A stretch of 42,899 bases of DNA from positions 1-42,899 of the forward strand of contig JAAYNG010000030.1 in assembly GCA_012520935.1 (NCBI GenBank), written 5' to 3'. How positions within the stretch are numbered: the stretch's first letter is position 1; each line of letters begins with the position of its first letter. The notes beneath the pieces are model-generated. The model was not told the DNA's origin and searched no databases. It saw only the letters and a program-made list of their open reading frames with translations. This stretch comes from Tissierellia bacterium (GTDB lineage Bacteria; Bacillota; Clostridia; Tissierellales; Peptoniphilaceae). A program made the translations under genes and the position numbers. Below, piece by piece: positions 27,536-35,371 of the stretch.

Positions 27536-28304
27536 AGATATATTTGAATTTATTGATGACTTTGCACCATTTACATCCCAAGAAGAGTTTGATAACTCTG
27601 GAATGCTATTGGGAAATATGGATGCCAGTGTAAGCAAAATACTCTTTACGCTGGATGTTTCGATAGAAGGAATTGACTATGCTATAAATAAAAATTGCGA
27701 CTTAATTGTTTCCCACCATCCATTGATATTTGAACCTTTAAAGCAGATAGACACTTCCAACGAAAGAGGACAGATTTTAGCGAATATAATAAAAAATGAT
27801 ATCTCTGTCATATCTGCCCACACAAATCTTGATAAGGCGAAGAGGGGAGTTAATTTTATCTTGGCTGAACTGGTTGGGCTTACCGAAAAAGAAGTTCTTG
27901 TAAAGGACTCAACACATGATGGGATGGGTTTTGGTATGGTTGGGAATATTGATGAAGTGGAGACCATGGAATACATCAAGGCTTTAAAGGAAAAATTAAA
28001 CCTACCAACTGTTAGGATATATAATGCTAAAGGTAAAATTAAAAGACTTGCTGTTGTTGGAGGCAGTGGAGCAAGCTTCTTAGATGATGCGAAAAATGCC
28101 GGAGCTGACTTACTTATTACAGGTGATTTGAAGTATCATGATGCACAATATGCCAAAGAAATTGGAATTACAGTTGCAGACTTTGGACATTTTTATACTG
28201 AATATAAGGGTTTTAAGTACCTAATAGAAGAATTAAAAGAAAAATTCTCCAATATAGAAATTGAAGAATTTTATAAACCTTATACAGACTTAGGTGTATT
28301 ATAA
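27525..28304 (+). CDS. Nif3-like dinuclear metal-binding protein
   Basis: Hexameric Nif3/YqfO-family protein of 259 residues, annotated elsewhere as GTP cyclohydrolase I type 2-like, of uncertain function. Metal-site motifs SHHPLIFEPL, SAHTNLDKAKRGVN, and near the C-terminus DFGHFYTE are present. It lacks the central CutA-like insert of the longer Bacillus form. The ATG at 27525 with GAGGAGG upstream is chosen over a start 15 bases earlier. It overlaps trmK by 11 bases. Confidence 0.92.
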   Translation: MKVKDIFEFIDDFAPFTSQEEFDNSGMLLGNMDASVSKILFTLDVSIEGIDYAINKNCDLIVSHHPLIFEPLKQIDTSNERGQILANIIKNDISVISAHTNLDKAKRGVNFILAELVGLTEKEVLVKDSTHDGMGFGMVGNIDEVETMEYIKALKEKLNLPTVRIYNAKGKIKRLAVVGGSGASFLDDAKNAGADLLITGDLKYHDAQYAKEIGITVADFGHFYTEYKGFKYLIEELKEKFSNIEIEEFYKPYTDLGVL

Positions 28305-28318
28305 TTTCGTAGATTATT

Positions 28319-28360
28319 AAAATGGGCAATGCTTAACAGGCTTTAGTTGCCCATTTTTTT
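28319..28360. terminator. Terminator of the rpoD operon
   Basis: An 11-bp stem (28319-28329 AAAATGGGCAA; 28347-28357 TTGCCCATTTT) with a 17-base loop ends in seven T's. The distal arm lies inside the end of the convergent histidine kinase gene, so it may also stop that transcript. Confidence 0.85.
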
Positions 28361-29788
28361 AAATATAAAAATAAATTCAGTTTTTTCATCATCACTATTG
28401 ACATTAATTTTTATATTATGGGCATCCGCTATTTCTTTTGCTATGGCAAGCCCTAAACCAAATCCTTTTCTATTATTATTTTTATCCCTATAAAAAGGCT
28501 TAAAAATATGGTTTAAGCTTTCTTCTGGAATCTTAGAATTAAAGTTTATTATGGAACATGTAAAGCTATCTTCGTCACTTTTTTCTTCGATCACTAAGTT
28601 GGAATTTTCTTTGGAATATTTTATCCCATTATCTATCAAAGTAATAAAAAGCTGTCTAATTCTTGTATAGTCTCCAACAAAAGGAAGTTCATCATCAGTA
28701 AAATTCTTTTCAATAGAAATTCCCTTTTCTCTAGCCATTAAGGACTGACTCCTCAATGCATCATTTAGGACATTAATGACATCAATTTCTTCCATTTTCA
28801 TTTGAAACTTAGAATTTTTTAATATATTCAAGTCCATAAGATCATTAATTAATTTTTCTAAGAAACCTACCTCATTAAAGAGCACTTCATGGTATTCTTG
28901 TACCTCGCTAGGGTTTGAAATAACTCCTTCTTTTAATGCTTCCAGTGAGGACTTTAGGACAGTTACTGGAGTCTTAAGTTCATGGGACATGCTTGAAATA
29001 AAGTCATCTCTCATTTTATCTATAGCATCACTTTCAAGTCTTGCAGTTTCAAGACGATAGGCAAGTGTGTCGAGTCTTTCAGCAAGGTCTCCAATTTCAT
29101 CGTCCTGACTTATGCCTGAACTAATTTTATAATTTCCTTCTATTAACTTACCAGTAGCTAAGTTTAACTTATTTAACGGCTCTATAAATCTATTTGCAAA
29201 AAATACAGCAAGGAGTCCAACTAGAATTGCACCTATAATGGTGGAAATGACAAAAATAACCAAATAAGAATTAATAAATTCACTTTCTAAAAAATTATTT
29301 TCACTTAACAATAAAGCAGCAATAATTTGCCCATCTTTTTTAATAGGCGTAGCTAGAGAAATATAATTATCTGAATTAAGAAGTGAAATTTTATCAGTAT
29401 GTGATGTTTCACCATTAAAGGCTCTTTCTACAATTTCTTTTTCCTTCGGGTCGAGGTCTTGAAAGGCAACAGGGTTGTCTCTTCCAGAAAAAACTTGACT
29501 ACCATTCTTATTAATAATTCTTATATCTGTATTTAATAGTTCATTCATTAATTTAATATTATTTCTTCTATATCCTGAACCCATCCTCCCCCTTCCTTCT
29601 GAAGAAAATTCACTTGAATTAGAAATAAAAGAAGCAATTCTAGTCCCCCTTTCGCTAAGGTTTTTTAATGAGGACCTTTCTACAATTTTTTTACTTAAAT
29701 TTAAAAATAAAAATCCACTTATAAAAGAAAAGGCAAGAATTACAATTAGAAAATATACTATTAACTTTTTAGTTATTTTACTTTTCAT
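28343..29788 (-). CDS. Sensor histidine kinase
   Basis: Membrane two-component sensor kinase of 481 residues. First membrane helix about 9-29, an extracytoplasmic sensor domain 30-172, second helix about 173-197, HAMP linker to 250, HisKA dimerisation domain with phospho-acceptor His269 (SHELKTPVTVL), and C-terminal HATPase with the G-box GFGLGLAIAKEI. The sensor domain contains a Gly/Arg-rich patch (GRGRMGSGYRR, 65-75). The ATG at 29788, six bases behind GAGG, is preferred over one at 29791 or 29812. The gene overlaps the response-regulator stop and forms a pair with it. Confidence 0.93.
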   Translation of the reverse strand: MKSKITKKLIVYFLIVILAFSFISGFLFLNLSKKIVERSSLKNLSERGTRIASFISNSSEFSSEGRGRMGSGYRRNNIKLMNELLNTDIRIINKNGSQVFSGRDNPVAFQDLDPKEKEIVERAFNGETSHTDKISLLNSDNYISLATPIKKDGQIIAALLLSENNFLESEFINSYLVIFVISTIIGAILVGLLAVFFANRFIEPLNKLNLATGKLIEGNYKISSGISQDDEIGDLAERLDTLAYRLETARLESDAIDKMRDDFISSMSHELKTPVTVLKSSLEALKEGVISNPSEVQEYHEVLFNEVGFLEKLINDLMDLNILKNSKFQMKMEEIDVINVLNDALRSQSLMAREKGISIEKNFTDDELPFVGDYTRIRQLFITLIDNGIKYSKENSNLVIEEKSDEDSFTCSIINFNSKIPEESLNHIFKPFYRDKNNNRKGFGLGLAIAKEIADAHNIKINVNSDDEKTEFIFIFKKMGN

Positions 29789-30464
29789 CATTAACCTCAA
29801 ATTTATAACCAATTCCTCTTACAGTAGTAATACTCCAACTATTTTCATCAGAAGCTAGTTTTGCTCTAAGCCTTTTAATATGTGTATCTACAGTTCTGGT
29901 ATCTCCAAAATAATCTATCCCCCAAAGCTTATCTAGGATATTATCCCTAGAAAAGACCTTATCTTTATTTTTGGCTAACAAGTATAAGATTTCAAATTCT
30001 TTCTTTGTAAGGTCTATCGTTTTACCGGAAAGTTTACAGGTGTATTCTTCTATGTCCATATATAGGTTTCCGAATTCAATAATTTTCTCATCCTTTTCAC
30101 TTGTGTCCATCCTTCTTAATATTGCTCTAATCCTTGCCATTACTTCAGCAACTGAAAAAGGCTTTACTATATAGTCATCAGCCCCATAGTCAAGACCCAT
30201 AATTTTCTCGTAGTCTTCACCTTTGGCAGTAATCAATATTACAGGTATTTGGGATACTTTTCTTATCTTTTTAAGGACCTCATAGCCATCAATTTTTGGC
30301 ATCATAATGTCTAGTAAGATAATATCATACTCATTCTCTTGAAACTTTTCTAAAGCTTCCTCTCCATCGTGGGCAATGTCAACTTCCATATCTTCCTTAA
30401 TAGCAAAACCTTTTAAGACCTCTGTAATTTGTTTATTGTCATCTACAATTAGTGCTCGTATCAT
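29778..30464 (-). CDS. OmpR-family response regulator
   Basis: Cytosolic response regulator of 228 residues: receiver domain with acidic pair Asp8-Asp9, phospho-acceptor Asp52 (LLDIMMPKIDG) and DDYIVKPF, then a winged-helix DNA-binding domain ending RGIGYKFEV. GGAGGT lies before the ATG at 30464; the ATG 15 bases earlier overlaps the ribosome site. No promoter stands out in the 60 bases before it, which contain the terminator of the upstream gene, so read-through is a likely source of transcription. Confidence 0.94.
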   Translation of the reverse strand: MIRALIVDDNKQITEVLKGFAIKEDMEVDIAHDGEEALEKFQENEYDIILLDIMMPKIDGYEVLKKIRKVSQIPVILITAKGEDYEKIMGLDYGADDYIVKPFSVAEVMARIRAILRRMDTSEKDEKIIEFGNLYMDIEEYTCKLSGKTIDLTKKEFEILYLLAKNKDKVFSRDNILDKLWGIDYFGDTRTVDTHIKRLRAKLASDENSWSITTVRGIGYKFEVNDEK

Positions 30465-30480
30465 AATAAATACCTCCATA

Positions 30481-30514
30481 ATATATAAAAGATGAGAGCA
30501 AGGACTCTCATCTT
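30481..30514 (-). terminator. Terminator after the DUF2202 gene
   Basis: On the minus strand a 10-bp perfect stem (AAGATGAGAG with CTCTCATCTT, 30514 to 30489) and a 6-base loop is followed by TTATATAT. The T-run is short and broken, so it may be a partial terminator that limits transcription into the response regulator. Confidence 0.75.
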
Positions 30515-30523
30515 ATTATAACA

Positions 30524-31204
30524 TTAATTTCCAAATGGACAAACTTCATTATTTTGTGCTTTTTTTATTCCATTTCCTTGACCTTGGCCAGGACCCTGTC
30601 CTTGACCTTGACCAAAGTTTTTATTACCATTTTCTGAGTTATTTAATGGACAGCTTCCATTTTGCCTGTTAAGTCCTTGACCTTTAGCTTGGAAGTTTCC
30701 ACCCATAGGACATGTACCAATAATTTTACCATCAGCATAGCTGGTTATAGCAGCTTCTAAAGACTGCCTATGCCTATCTGACCTATCTTTAAGTCTGGTA
30801 TAAAGAAGTTTTTCTGATTCATTACTCGTTACTGCAATTTTCTTTTCCAAGAAGGCAATATCATCTTTTTCAAATTGTAATGCATCTTTTAAGGCAGTTA
30901 ATTCATCATCACTCACCTTAATAGTAAATTCTTTTTCAACTGGCCTTATCCCGTTTCTTAACATAAAGTTTTTTACAGATTGAGCATGCCTTGATTCTGC
31001 TTGAGCTAATTTTTTGTAGTAGGCATCATTTTCAAATTTTTCAACCATTTTTTCATACAATTTTTGAGCGTAAAGCTCTTCATTATAAACACCATTTAGA
31101 CCGTCTTGGTCAAAAACGCCTCCTGCTGCATTTGATACATTAGTGATGATTAGAACTAAACTTAAGATTAAAATTCCTAATCCAAGTCTTTTTAAATTTT
31201 TCAT
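30524..31204 (-). CDS. DUF2202 ferritin-like exported protein
   Basis: Secreted or surface protein of 226 residues with a signal peptide (cleavage probably after about Ala26-Ala27). Residues 30-160 are a DUF2202-type four-helix domain with ferritin-like metal-ligand candidates: NEELY (Glu42-43), AESRH (Glu70, His73), FEKDD (Glu112) and DRHRQ (His145). The tail (164-226) is rich in Gly, Gln and Asn with a GQGQGPGQGQ run and three Cys-Pro motifs, TCPMGGN, SCPLNNS and VCPFGN, the last at the C-terminus. A metal-storage or redox role is inference. It lies upstream of a two-component system on the same strand, which may respond to it or to its ligand. AGGGAG precedes the start. Confidence 0.82.
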   Translation of the reverse strand: MKNLKRLGLGILILSLVLIITNVSNAAGGVFDQDGLNGVYNEELYAQKLYEKMVEKFENDAYYKKLAQAESRHAQSVKNFMLRNGIRPVEKEFTIKVSDDELTALKDALQFEKDDIAFLEKKIAVTSNESEKLLYTRLKDRSDRHRQSLEAAITSYADGKIIGTCPMGGNFQAKGQGLNRQNGSCPLNNSENGNKNFGQGQGQGPGQGQGNGIKKAQNNEVCPFGN

Positions 31205-31243
31205 ACCAATTCTCCCTTCAGATTTATTATTTGATTTATTTGT

Positions 31244-31249
31244 ATTATA
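31244..31249 (-). promoter_or_regulatory. -10 element of the DUF2202 gene
   Basis: Minus-strand TATAAT (31249 to 31244) lies about 40 bases before the start at 31204. A clear -35 box was not found. Confidence 0.5.
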
Positions 31250-31311
31250 AAGTAATTTTTTGTCTTTAAAAGGGATTTAATATGTCTTTTTTGTGAACAA
31301 TTTTGAAATTA

Positions 31312-31575
31312 TTACATTTTATATAAAAACCACCTTCTAGTGGAAACCTCATACCTTAATTCCAATGGCTTCAGAATATCTTCATCAATAGTTTGGCACT
31401 TATAGTTAATCATCTTATTACCTGCAGTATTATCTATTCTTTTATCTAAAATTTTATCTAGATTAATAACAGAATATGACTTGTCATCATTTGTAATCCT
31501 GATCCTAATAGGAACTGGAAATTCATCAAGCTTAAACCAGGCAATAACTTCAACTTGTTGCATATATACTTTCAT
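31312..31575 (-). CDS. Small protein downstream of DNA polymerase IV
   Basis: Protein of 87 residues with AGGAGG before the ATG. It is 66 bases behind the dinB-like polymerase and on the same strand. Pattern: PVPIRIRI, YSVINLDKILDKR, then LRYEVSTRRWFLYKM at the C-terminus, a small beta-rich layout. This resembles the DUF6504-type proteins found next to Y-family polymerases in other phyla, but homology is not demonstrated here. It may be a polymerase accessory or SOS-induced partner. No transmembrane segment or catalytic motif is seen. Confidence 0.7.
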   Translation of the reverse strand: MKVYMQQVEVIAWFKLDEFPVPIRIRITNDDKSYSVINLDKILDKRIDNTAGNKMINYKCQTIDEDILKPLELRYEVSTRRWFLYKM

Positions 31576-31641
31576 TTTTACCTCCTAAAACAATTTGTTC
31601 GTAATTAATATATTTTACTCTAAAAGGAAGAGGATTACTTA

Positions 31642-32706
31642 TCAAAACTCAAAAAATGATAGCTGGGATTCCTTACCTTTATAGAGTTTTGAAACAGATA
31701 TAGAAAATAGTCTGATGGGCTCTCCATTCCATAATTCATCAAACAAATCTTTCGCGGTGTTAAAGATTAGATTAGTATCATGAGTAGGAGAGTCAAGTGT
31801 TGTTTGTCTTGACTTTACATTGAAATTATTATCTTTAATGCCCAACTGTATAACTGTCCCCCTTACTCCTTCATCTCTCATTCTTATACCAATTTTTTCA
31901 GAAATACCAAGGAGTATTAAGTGGGCTTCATCTTTATTTTCCACATCATAGGCGGTAGTTGTAGAATGTCCTATTGACTTAGCCTCTCTTTTACCAGGAT
32001 TAATAGGGGACTCATCTATTCCGTTTGCATATCTCCATATCATTTCTCCATGCTTTTTTAACCAAATACTGATATATTCTTTATCTTGGGCTGCTAAATC
32101 TCCAATAGTATAAATGCCCCGAGAATTAAGCTTGTTTTCTGTTTTTCTACCAACCATAAACAAGTCGCCAACAGGTAGAGGCCAAAGCTTAGATGGTATT
32201 TCTGATTCGAAAAGAGTGTGAATTTTATTAGGCTTTTCAAAATCAGATGCCATTTTAGCCAGTAGCTTGTTTGTACTAATTCCTATATTTACTGTAAAGC
32301 CAAGTTCTTCAAATATTTTATTTTGAATATATTTTGCCTTTTCTAAGTAATCTTTACTATAGTCCATCTCCATAAATGCTTCATCTATTGAAAACCTTTG
32401 GACATTAGGACTATAACGACTGAGCAGTTCTAATAAAGCGTTTCCTGCCCTAAGATACATCTTGTGGTCAGGTGGTACTATTATTAAATTTGGACATTTT
32501 TTTAAAGCATGAAAGATGGGTTCTCCTGTTTTTATACCAAATTTCTTTGCAGGTTCAGATTTAGCTAGTATTACTCCCCTTCTTTTTTCCCTATCTCCAC
32601 CTATTGCAGAGGGTATTGTTCTAAGGTCAACTTTTTTGCCATGCATTAAAGCATGGCAGGCAGTCCATGAAAGAAATGCTGAATTAACATCTATATGAAA
32701 AATAAT
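31642..32706 (-). CDS. dinB: Y-family DNA polymerase IV (AUU start)
   Basis: Translesion polymerase of 354 residues. The first residues read (I)IFHIDVNSAFLSW, holding catalytic Asp6; SIDEAFMEMD gives Asp108 and Glu109. Fingers, palm, HhH thumb (VGRKTENKLNSRGIYTIGDL) and little-finger domains follow. The C-terminus (KGKESQLSFFEF) ends in a probable clamp-binding motif. No ATG, GTG or TTG lies in frame between an upstream TAA and the catalytic region; the first ATG (32646) would delete Asp6. AGGAGG is 6 bases before an ATT at 32706-32704, so AUU is the probable start codon. A LexA-type operator overlaps the promoter. Confidence 0.88.
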   Translation of the reverse strand: MIFHIDVNSAFLSWTACHALMHGKKVDLRTIPSAIGGDREKRRGVILAKSEPAKKFGIKTGEPIFHALKKCPNLIIVPPDHKMYLRAGNALLELLSRYSPNVQRFSIDEAFMEMDYSKDYLEKAKYIQNKIFEELGFTVNIGISTNKLLAKMASDFEKPNKIHTLFESEIPSKLWPLPVGDLFMVGRKTENKLNSRGIYTIGDLAAQDKEYISIWLKKHGEMIWRYANGIDESPINPGKREAKSIGHSTTTAYDVENKDEAHLILLGISEKIGIRMRDEGVRGTVIQLGIKDNNFNVKSRQTTLDSPTHDTNLIFNTAKDLFDELWNGEPIRLFSISVSKLYKGKESQLSFFEF

Positions 32707-32721
32707 ACTACCCCTCCTCCC
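32707..32721 (-). promoter_or_regulatory. Strong ribosome site for the AUU-started dinB
   Basis: Minus-strand GGGAGGAGGGG (32721 to 32711) lies at the right distance from ATT at 32706. The strength of the site supports non-AUG initiation. Confidence 0.7.
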
Positions 32722-32732
32722 TTTATAAAACC

Positions 32733-32761
32733 ATTATAACAGAACATATGTTCTAAGTAAA
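32733..32761 (-). promoter_or_regulatory. Promoter of dinB
   Basis: Minus-strand TTTACT (32761 to 32756), a 17-base spacer and TATAAT (32738 to 32733) form a sigma-A promoter whose spacer is filled by a LexA-type operator. Confidence 0.75.
32741..32754 (-). promoter_or_regulatory. LexA/SOS operator
   Basis: The palindrome AGAACATATGTTCT has the core GAACATATGTTC, matching the Gram-positive SOS box GAACRNRYGTTC. It sits between the -35 and -10 of dinB, where LexA would block polymerase binding. Confidence 0.85.
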
Positions 32762-32828
32762 GGTTTTTTTAAAATAAGTTATAAAATAGATAAGCATATT
32801 ATTTATATCTCTCAAATAAAATTTGTGT

Positions 32829-32834
32829 TATACT
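32829..32834 (+). promoter_or_regulatory. -10 element of the BspA-like gene
   Basis: TATACT with G upstream lies 20 bases before the start at 32855. No clear -35 box was found. Confidence 0.45.
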
Positions 32835-32854
32835 ATTTGTGGAGGAGCGATTAA

Positions 32855-34405
32855 ATGATATTTAGAAAAAATAAAATACTTACAGCTTTTATCCTATTGA
32901 TATTTATTTTATTTTTATTAATGATATATTCAAATAAACCTAAAATGACTATAAAAGAAAATTTACTACTTTCTTATACAGGACATTCAAAAACAGTTGT
33001 TATTCCTGAAAAGGTTAAAGAAATATGCGAGGGTGCATTTACTGGAAATAAAATTATAGAAAAGGTAATTTTCCCTAAGAGCTTGGAAAGAGTAGGGGAT
33101 TTTGCATTTGCTGATTGTGAAAATTTAAGAGAAGTGAAGTTAAATGATGGCATTAAAGAGATAGGGGCCTCATCTTTTACAAATACTCCTTGGTTAGATA
33201 ATATGCAAGATGAATTTGTAATTATAGGAGGCTCATTGTTAAGGTATAATGGAACATCAAAAAATATTACCCTACCAAATAATGTAAGAGTTTTAACTGA
33301 TGTTTTTAGAAATAGCGATATTGAGACTATTGTATTACCTTCAGACTTAGAAGTTATTGGCAGGGATGCTTTCAGTGCTTGTGCAAATTTAAAAAATATT
33401 GACATTCCGAATAGTGTAACAAAAATAGGACCTAGTGCTTTTTCAAATTGTAGCATTTTAAATTCTATCAAAATACCAGATAAGGTTACAAAGATTGAAG
33501 GGAAAACATTTAAATCATGTGATAGTCTTGAGGAAGTATTTTTACCTAAATCTATTGAATTAATTGGTTATGGATCTTTTATGGACACTGGTTCCTTATC
33601 TAATATTAACTTACCATCAAAAACATCATTTATAGGAGCAGATGCTTTTAGAAATTCTTCTATAAAGGAAATCACTCTTCCAATAGAGTTGATTGAAATT
33701 GGACCAGATGCCTTTAGAAATACTAATTTGGAAAAGGTGATTATACCAGAGAAGGTAAGAAAAATTGGTGATTTTGCCTTTAAAGATTCTCGCAATCTTA
33801 CAAATATTTCTATACCAACTGACTTATTTGATATAGGCTATGGCGTCTTTGATGGTACAGAATGGTTTGGCTCTTTTGATGGTGGATTTTTAATAGTGGG
33901 GGATGGCGTTTTATTAAAATACTCAGGAGATGAAGATGTTGAAATACCATTTGGCGTAAAAGTAATTAAAAAAGCTTTTGCTTATTCAAATATTAGGCAA
34001 GTCATAATACCTGAAAGTGTTGTGGAAATTGGAAGAGGGGCTTTTAAAAATTCAAAGCTAGAATCTATTATTATTCCTTTTAATGTGAAAATTATTGGTA
34101 GAGAGGCTTTTTTAAATTGTAACAAGTTAGGATCTATTAAAATGTCAGTAGGACTTGAGGAAATAAAAGAAAAAGCCTTCAAAGGAACTTCATCTCTTGT
34201 AGAGCTTGAGGTCCCTGAAGGCGTAAAATCTATTGAAGACTTTGCTTTTTCAAATTGTCCAAAAATGATGAGGATAAAGCTTCCAGAAAGCATTGAAAAA
34301 ATGGGAGAGCACATCTTTTATGGCACTAATAATGTTGTGATATCTTCAAGTGGAATACTAATTAAAGAATATGCAGAGAGAGAAAAAATTCCTTACAGCG
34401 ACTAG
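32855..34405 (+). CDS. BspA-like leucine-rich-repeat protein, membrane anchored
   Basis: Surface-exposed protein of 516 residues with an N-terminal membrane segment (about 8-24) that may be a signal anchor. The rest is a run of about twenty-residue BspA-type LRR_5 repeats (for example IPEKVKEICEGAFTGN, LPSDLEVIGRDAF, IPEKVRKIGDFAF). No LPxTG sorting signal and no second transmembrane segment is seen, so it is probably held by the N-terminal helix. BspA-like proteins often mediate adhesion, but the target is unknown. GGAGGAG precedes the ATG. Its TAG shares the palindrome CTAG with the stop of the convergent cyclase. Confidence 0.88.
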   Translation: MIFRKNKILTAFILLIFILFLLMIYSNKPKMTIKENLLLSYTGHSKTVVIPEKVKEICEGAFTGNKIIEKVIFPKSLERVGDFAFADCENLREVKLNDGIKEIGASSFTNTPWLDNMQDEFVIIGGSLLRYNGTSKNITLPNNVRVLTDVFRNSDIETIVLPSDLEVIGRDAFSACANLKNIDIPNSVTKIGPSAFSNCSILNSIKIPDKVTKIEGKTFKSCDSLEEVFLPKSIELIGYGSFMDTGSLSNINLPSKTSFIGADAFRNSSIKEITLPIELIEIGPDAFRNTNLEKVIIPEKVRKIGDFAFKDSRNLTNISIPTDLFDIGYGVFDGTEWFGSFDGGFLIVGDGVLLKYSGDEDVEIPFGVKVIKKAFAYSNIRQVIIPESVVEIGRGAFKNSKLESIIIPFNVKIIGREAFLNCNKLGSIKMSVGLEEIKEKAFKGTSSLVELEVPEGVKSIEDFAFSNCPKMMRIKLPESIEKMGEHIFYGTNNVVISSSGILIKEYAEREKIPYSD

Positions 34406-35316
34406 CCAAATGTCGACCGATTTTTTCCTTTTTGTTTTGATTGATACATTAAGTCATCTGCTCTATTAACTATTGAGTGAGAATTATCTCCACTTCTAAT
34501 CATTGTAGCACCTATAGAAATTGTTACTTTAAGGTTTTGTTCGTTTTCTCTAAGGATTGAATTTTCTACTAACATCCTAATTTTCTCAGAAATCTTTATT
34601 AGGTCAGATTCATTAATACCTGGGAATATTATAAGGAATTCTTCTCCTCCCCATCTTCCAACTAAATCATTTTTTCGAGTTGCGCTTAAAAAAGTTTTTG
34701 AAACAACCTGCAAAACCTTATCTCCCAACTCATGGCCATAATTATTATTAAAACTACCAAAATTGTCAATATCAGCAAAGATTAGTCCAAACTCTATTCC
34801 TAATTCATTATATTCATTGACTCTTGAATTCAAAAAGCTCTCAGCATACCTTCTATTAGGAATACCAGTTAATTGGTCATGCAAGGCTATTATTCGAAGT
34901 TCTGCCTTTGTATAATTGTCAGATTCATCAAATAAAACAGGTTTATTTTCAGATACTTCCCTGAAGGACTCAACGCTACCTATAATTTTTTTTTCATCAA
35001 TTATAGGGGTAATATTTGCACTAATCTTTACTCTTTGACCATTTTTATGGTGGAGGTATACACTAGATTCCCTATTTTTCCCGTCCTGTAAAGTTTCGTG
35101 AAGAGGACAACCTTGAAGGCAAAGCTTATTTCCATCTTCATCGATATGATTTAATATGTTATCGTAACAGTGCCTTCCGATTATTTCGTCTGCAGTAAAA
35201 CCTGTAATAAGTTCTGCCCCTTTATTCCAAAATGTTATCTTTCTTTCATTGTCAACAAAATAAATACCTTCTTGAAGATTTTCAAGTATGGAACTATAAA
35301 GGTCTGAAATTTCCAT
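34402..35316 (-). CDS. PAS-GGDEF diguanylate cyclase
   Basis: Diguanylate cyclase of 304 residues. PAS domain about 8-125 has a conserved cysteine group (HCYDNILNH near 49-57, LCLQGCPLH near 65-73), a common signature of unknown ligand. The GGDEF domain runs 140-304: catalytic GGEEF (223-227) is preceded by a product-inhibition site RKND (214-217) exactly five residues before it. Both active and inhibitory sites look intact, so cyclic-di-GMP synthesis with feedback control is likely. No membrane helix is seen. Its target processes are not evident here. Confidence 0.93.
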   Translation of the reverse strand: MEISDLYSSILENLQEGIYFVDNERKITFWNKGAELITGFTADEIIGRHCYDNILNHIDEDGNKLCLQGCPLHETLQDGKNRESSVYLHHKNGQRVKISANITPIIDEKKIIGSVESFREVSENKPVLFDESDNYTKAELRIIALHDQLTGIPNRRYAESFLNSRVNEYNELGIEFGLIFADIDNFGSFNNNYGHELGDKVLQVVSKTFLSATRKNDLVGRWGGEEFLIIFPGINESDLIKISEKIRMLVENSILRENEQNLKVTISIGATMIRSGDNSHSIVNRADDLMYQSKQKGKNRSTFG

Positions 35317-35371
35317 TATAACACCTCATTATTTTATAATATACCAACTATATTATGGATTTAAGATAGGT

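Noticed and set aside
30580-30620. Repetitive stretch that looks like a DNA repeat or CRISPR fragment
   Set aside because: It codes for the Gly-Gln-Pro tail of the DUF2202 protein and has no spacer structure.
31642-32646. dinB starting at the first ATG (32646)
   Set aside because: This start would remove the conserved HIDVNSAFLSW segment with the catalytic Asp and lacks a ribosome site, whereas ATT at 32706 has a strong one.
32516-32698. A plus-strand reading frame opposite the dinB start
   Set aside because: It is the shadow of the polymerase gene, has no ribosome site and no recognisable features.
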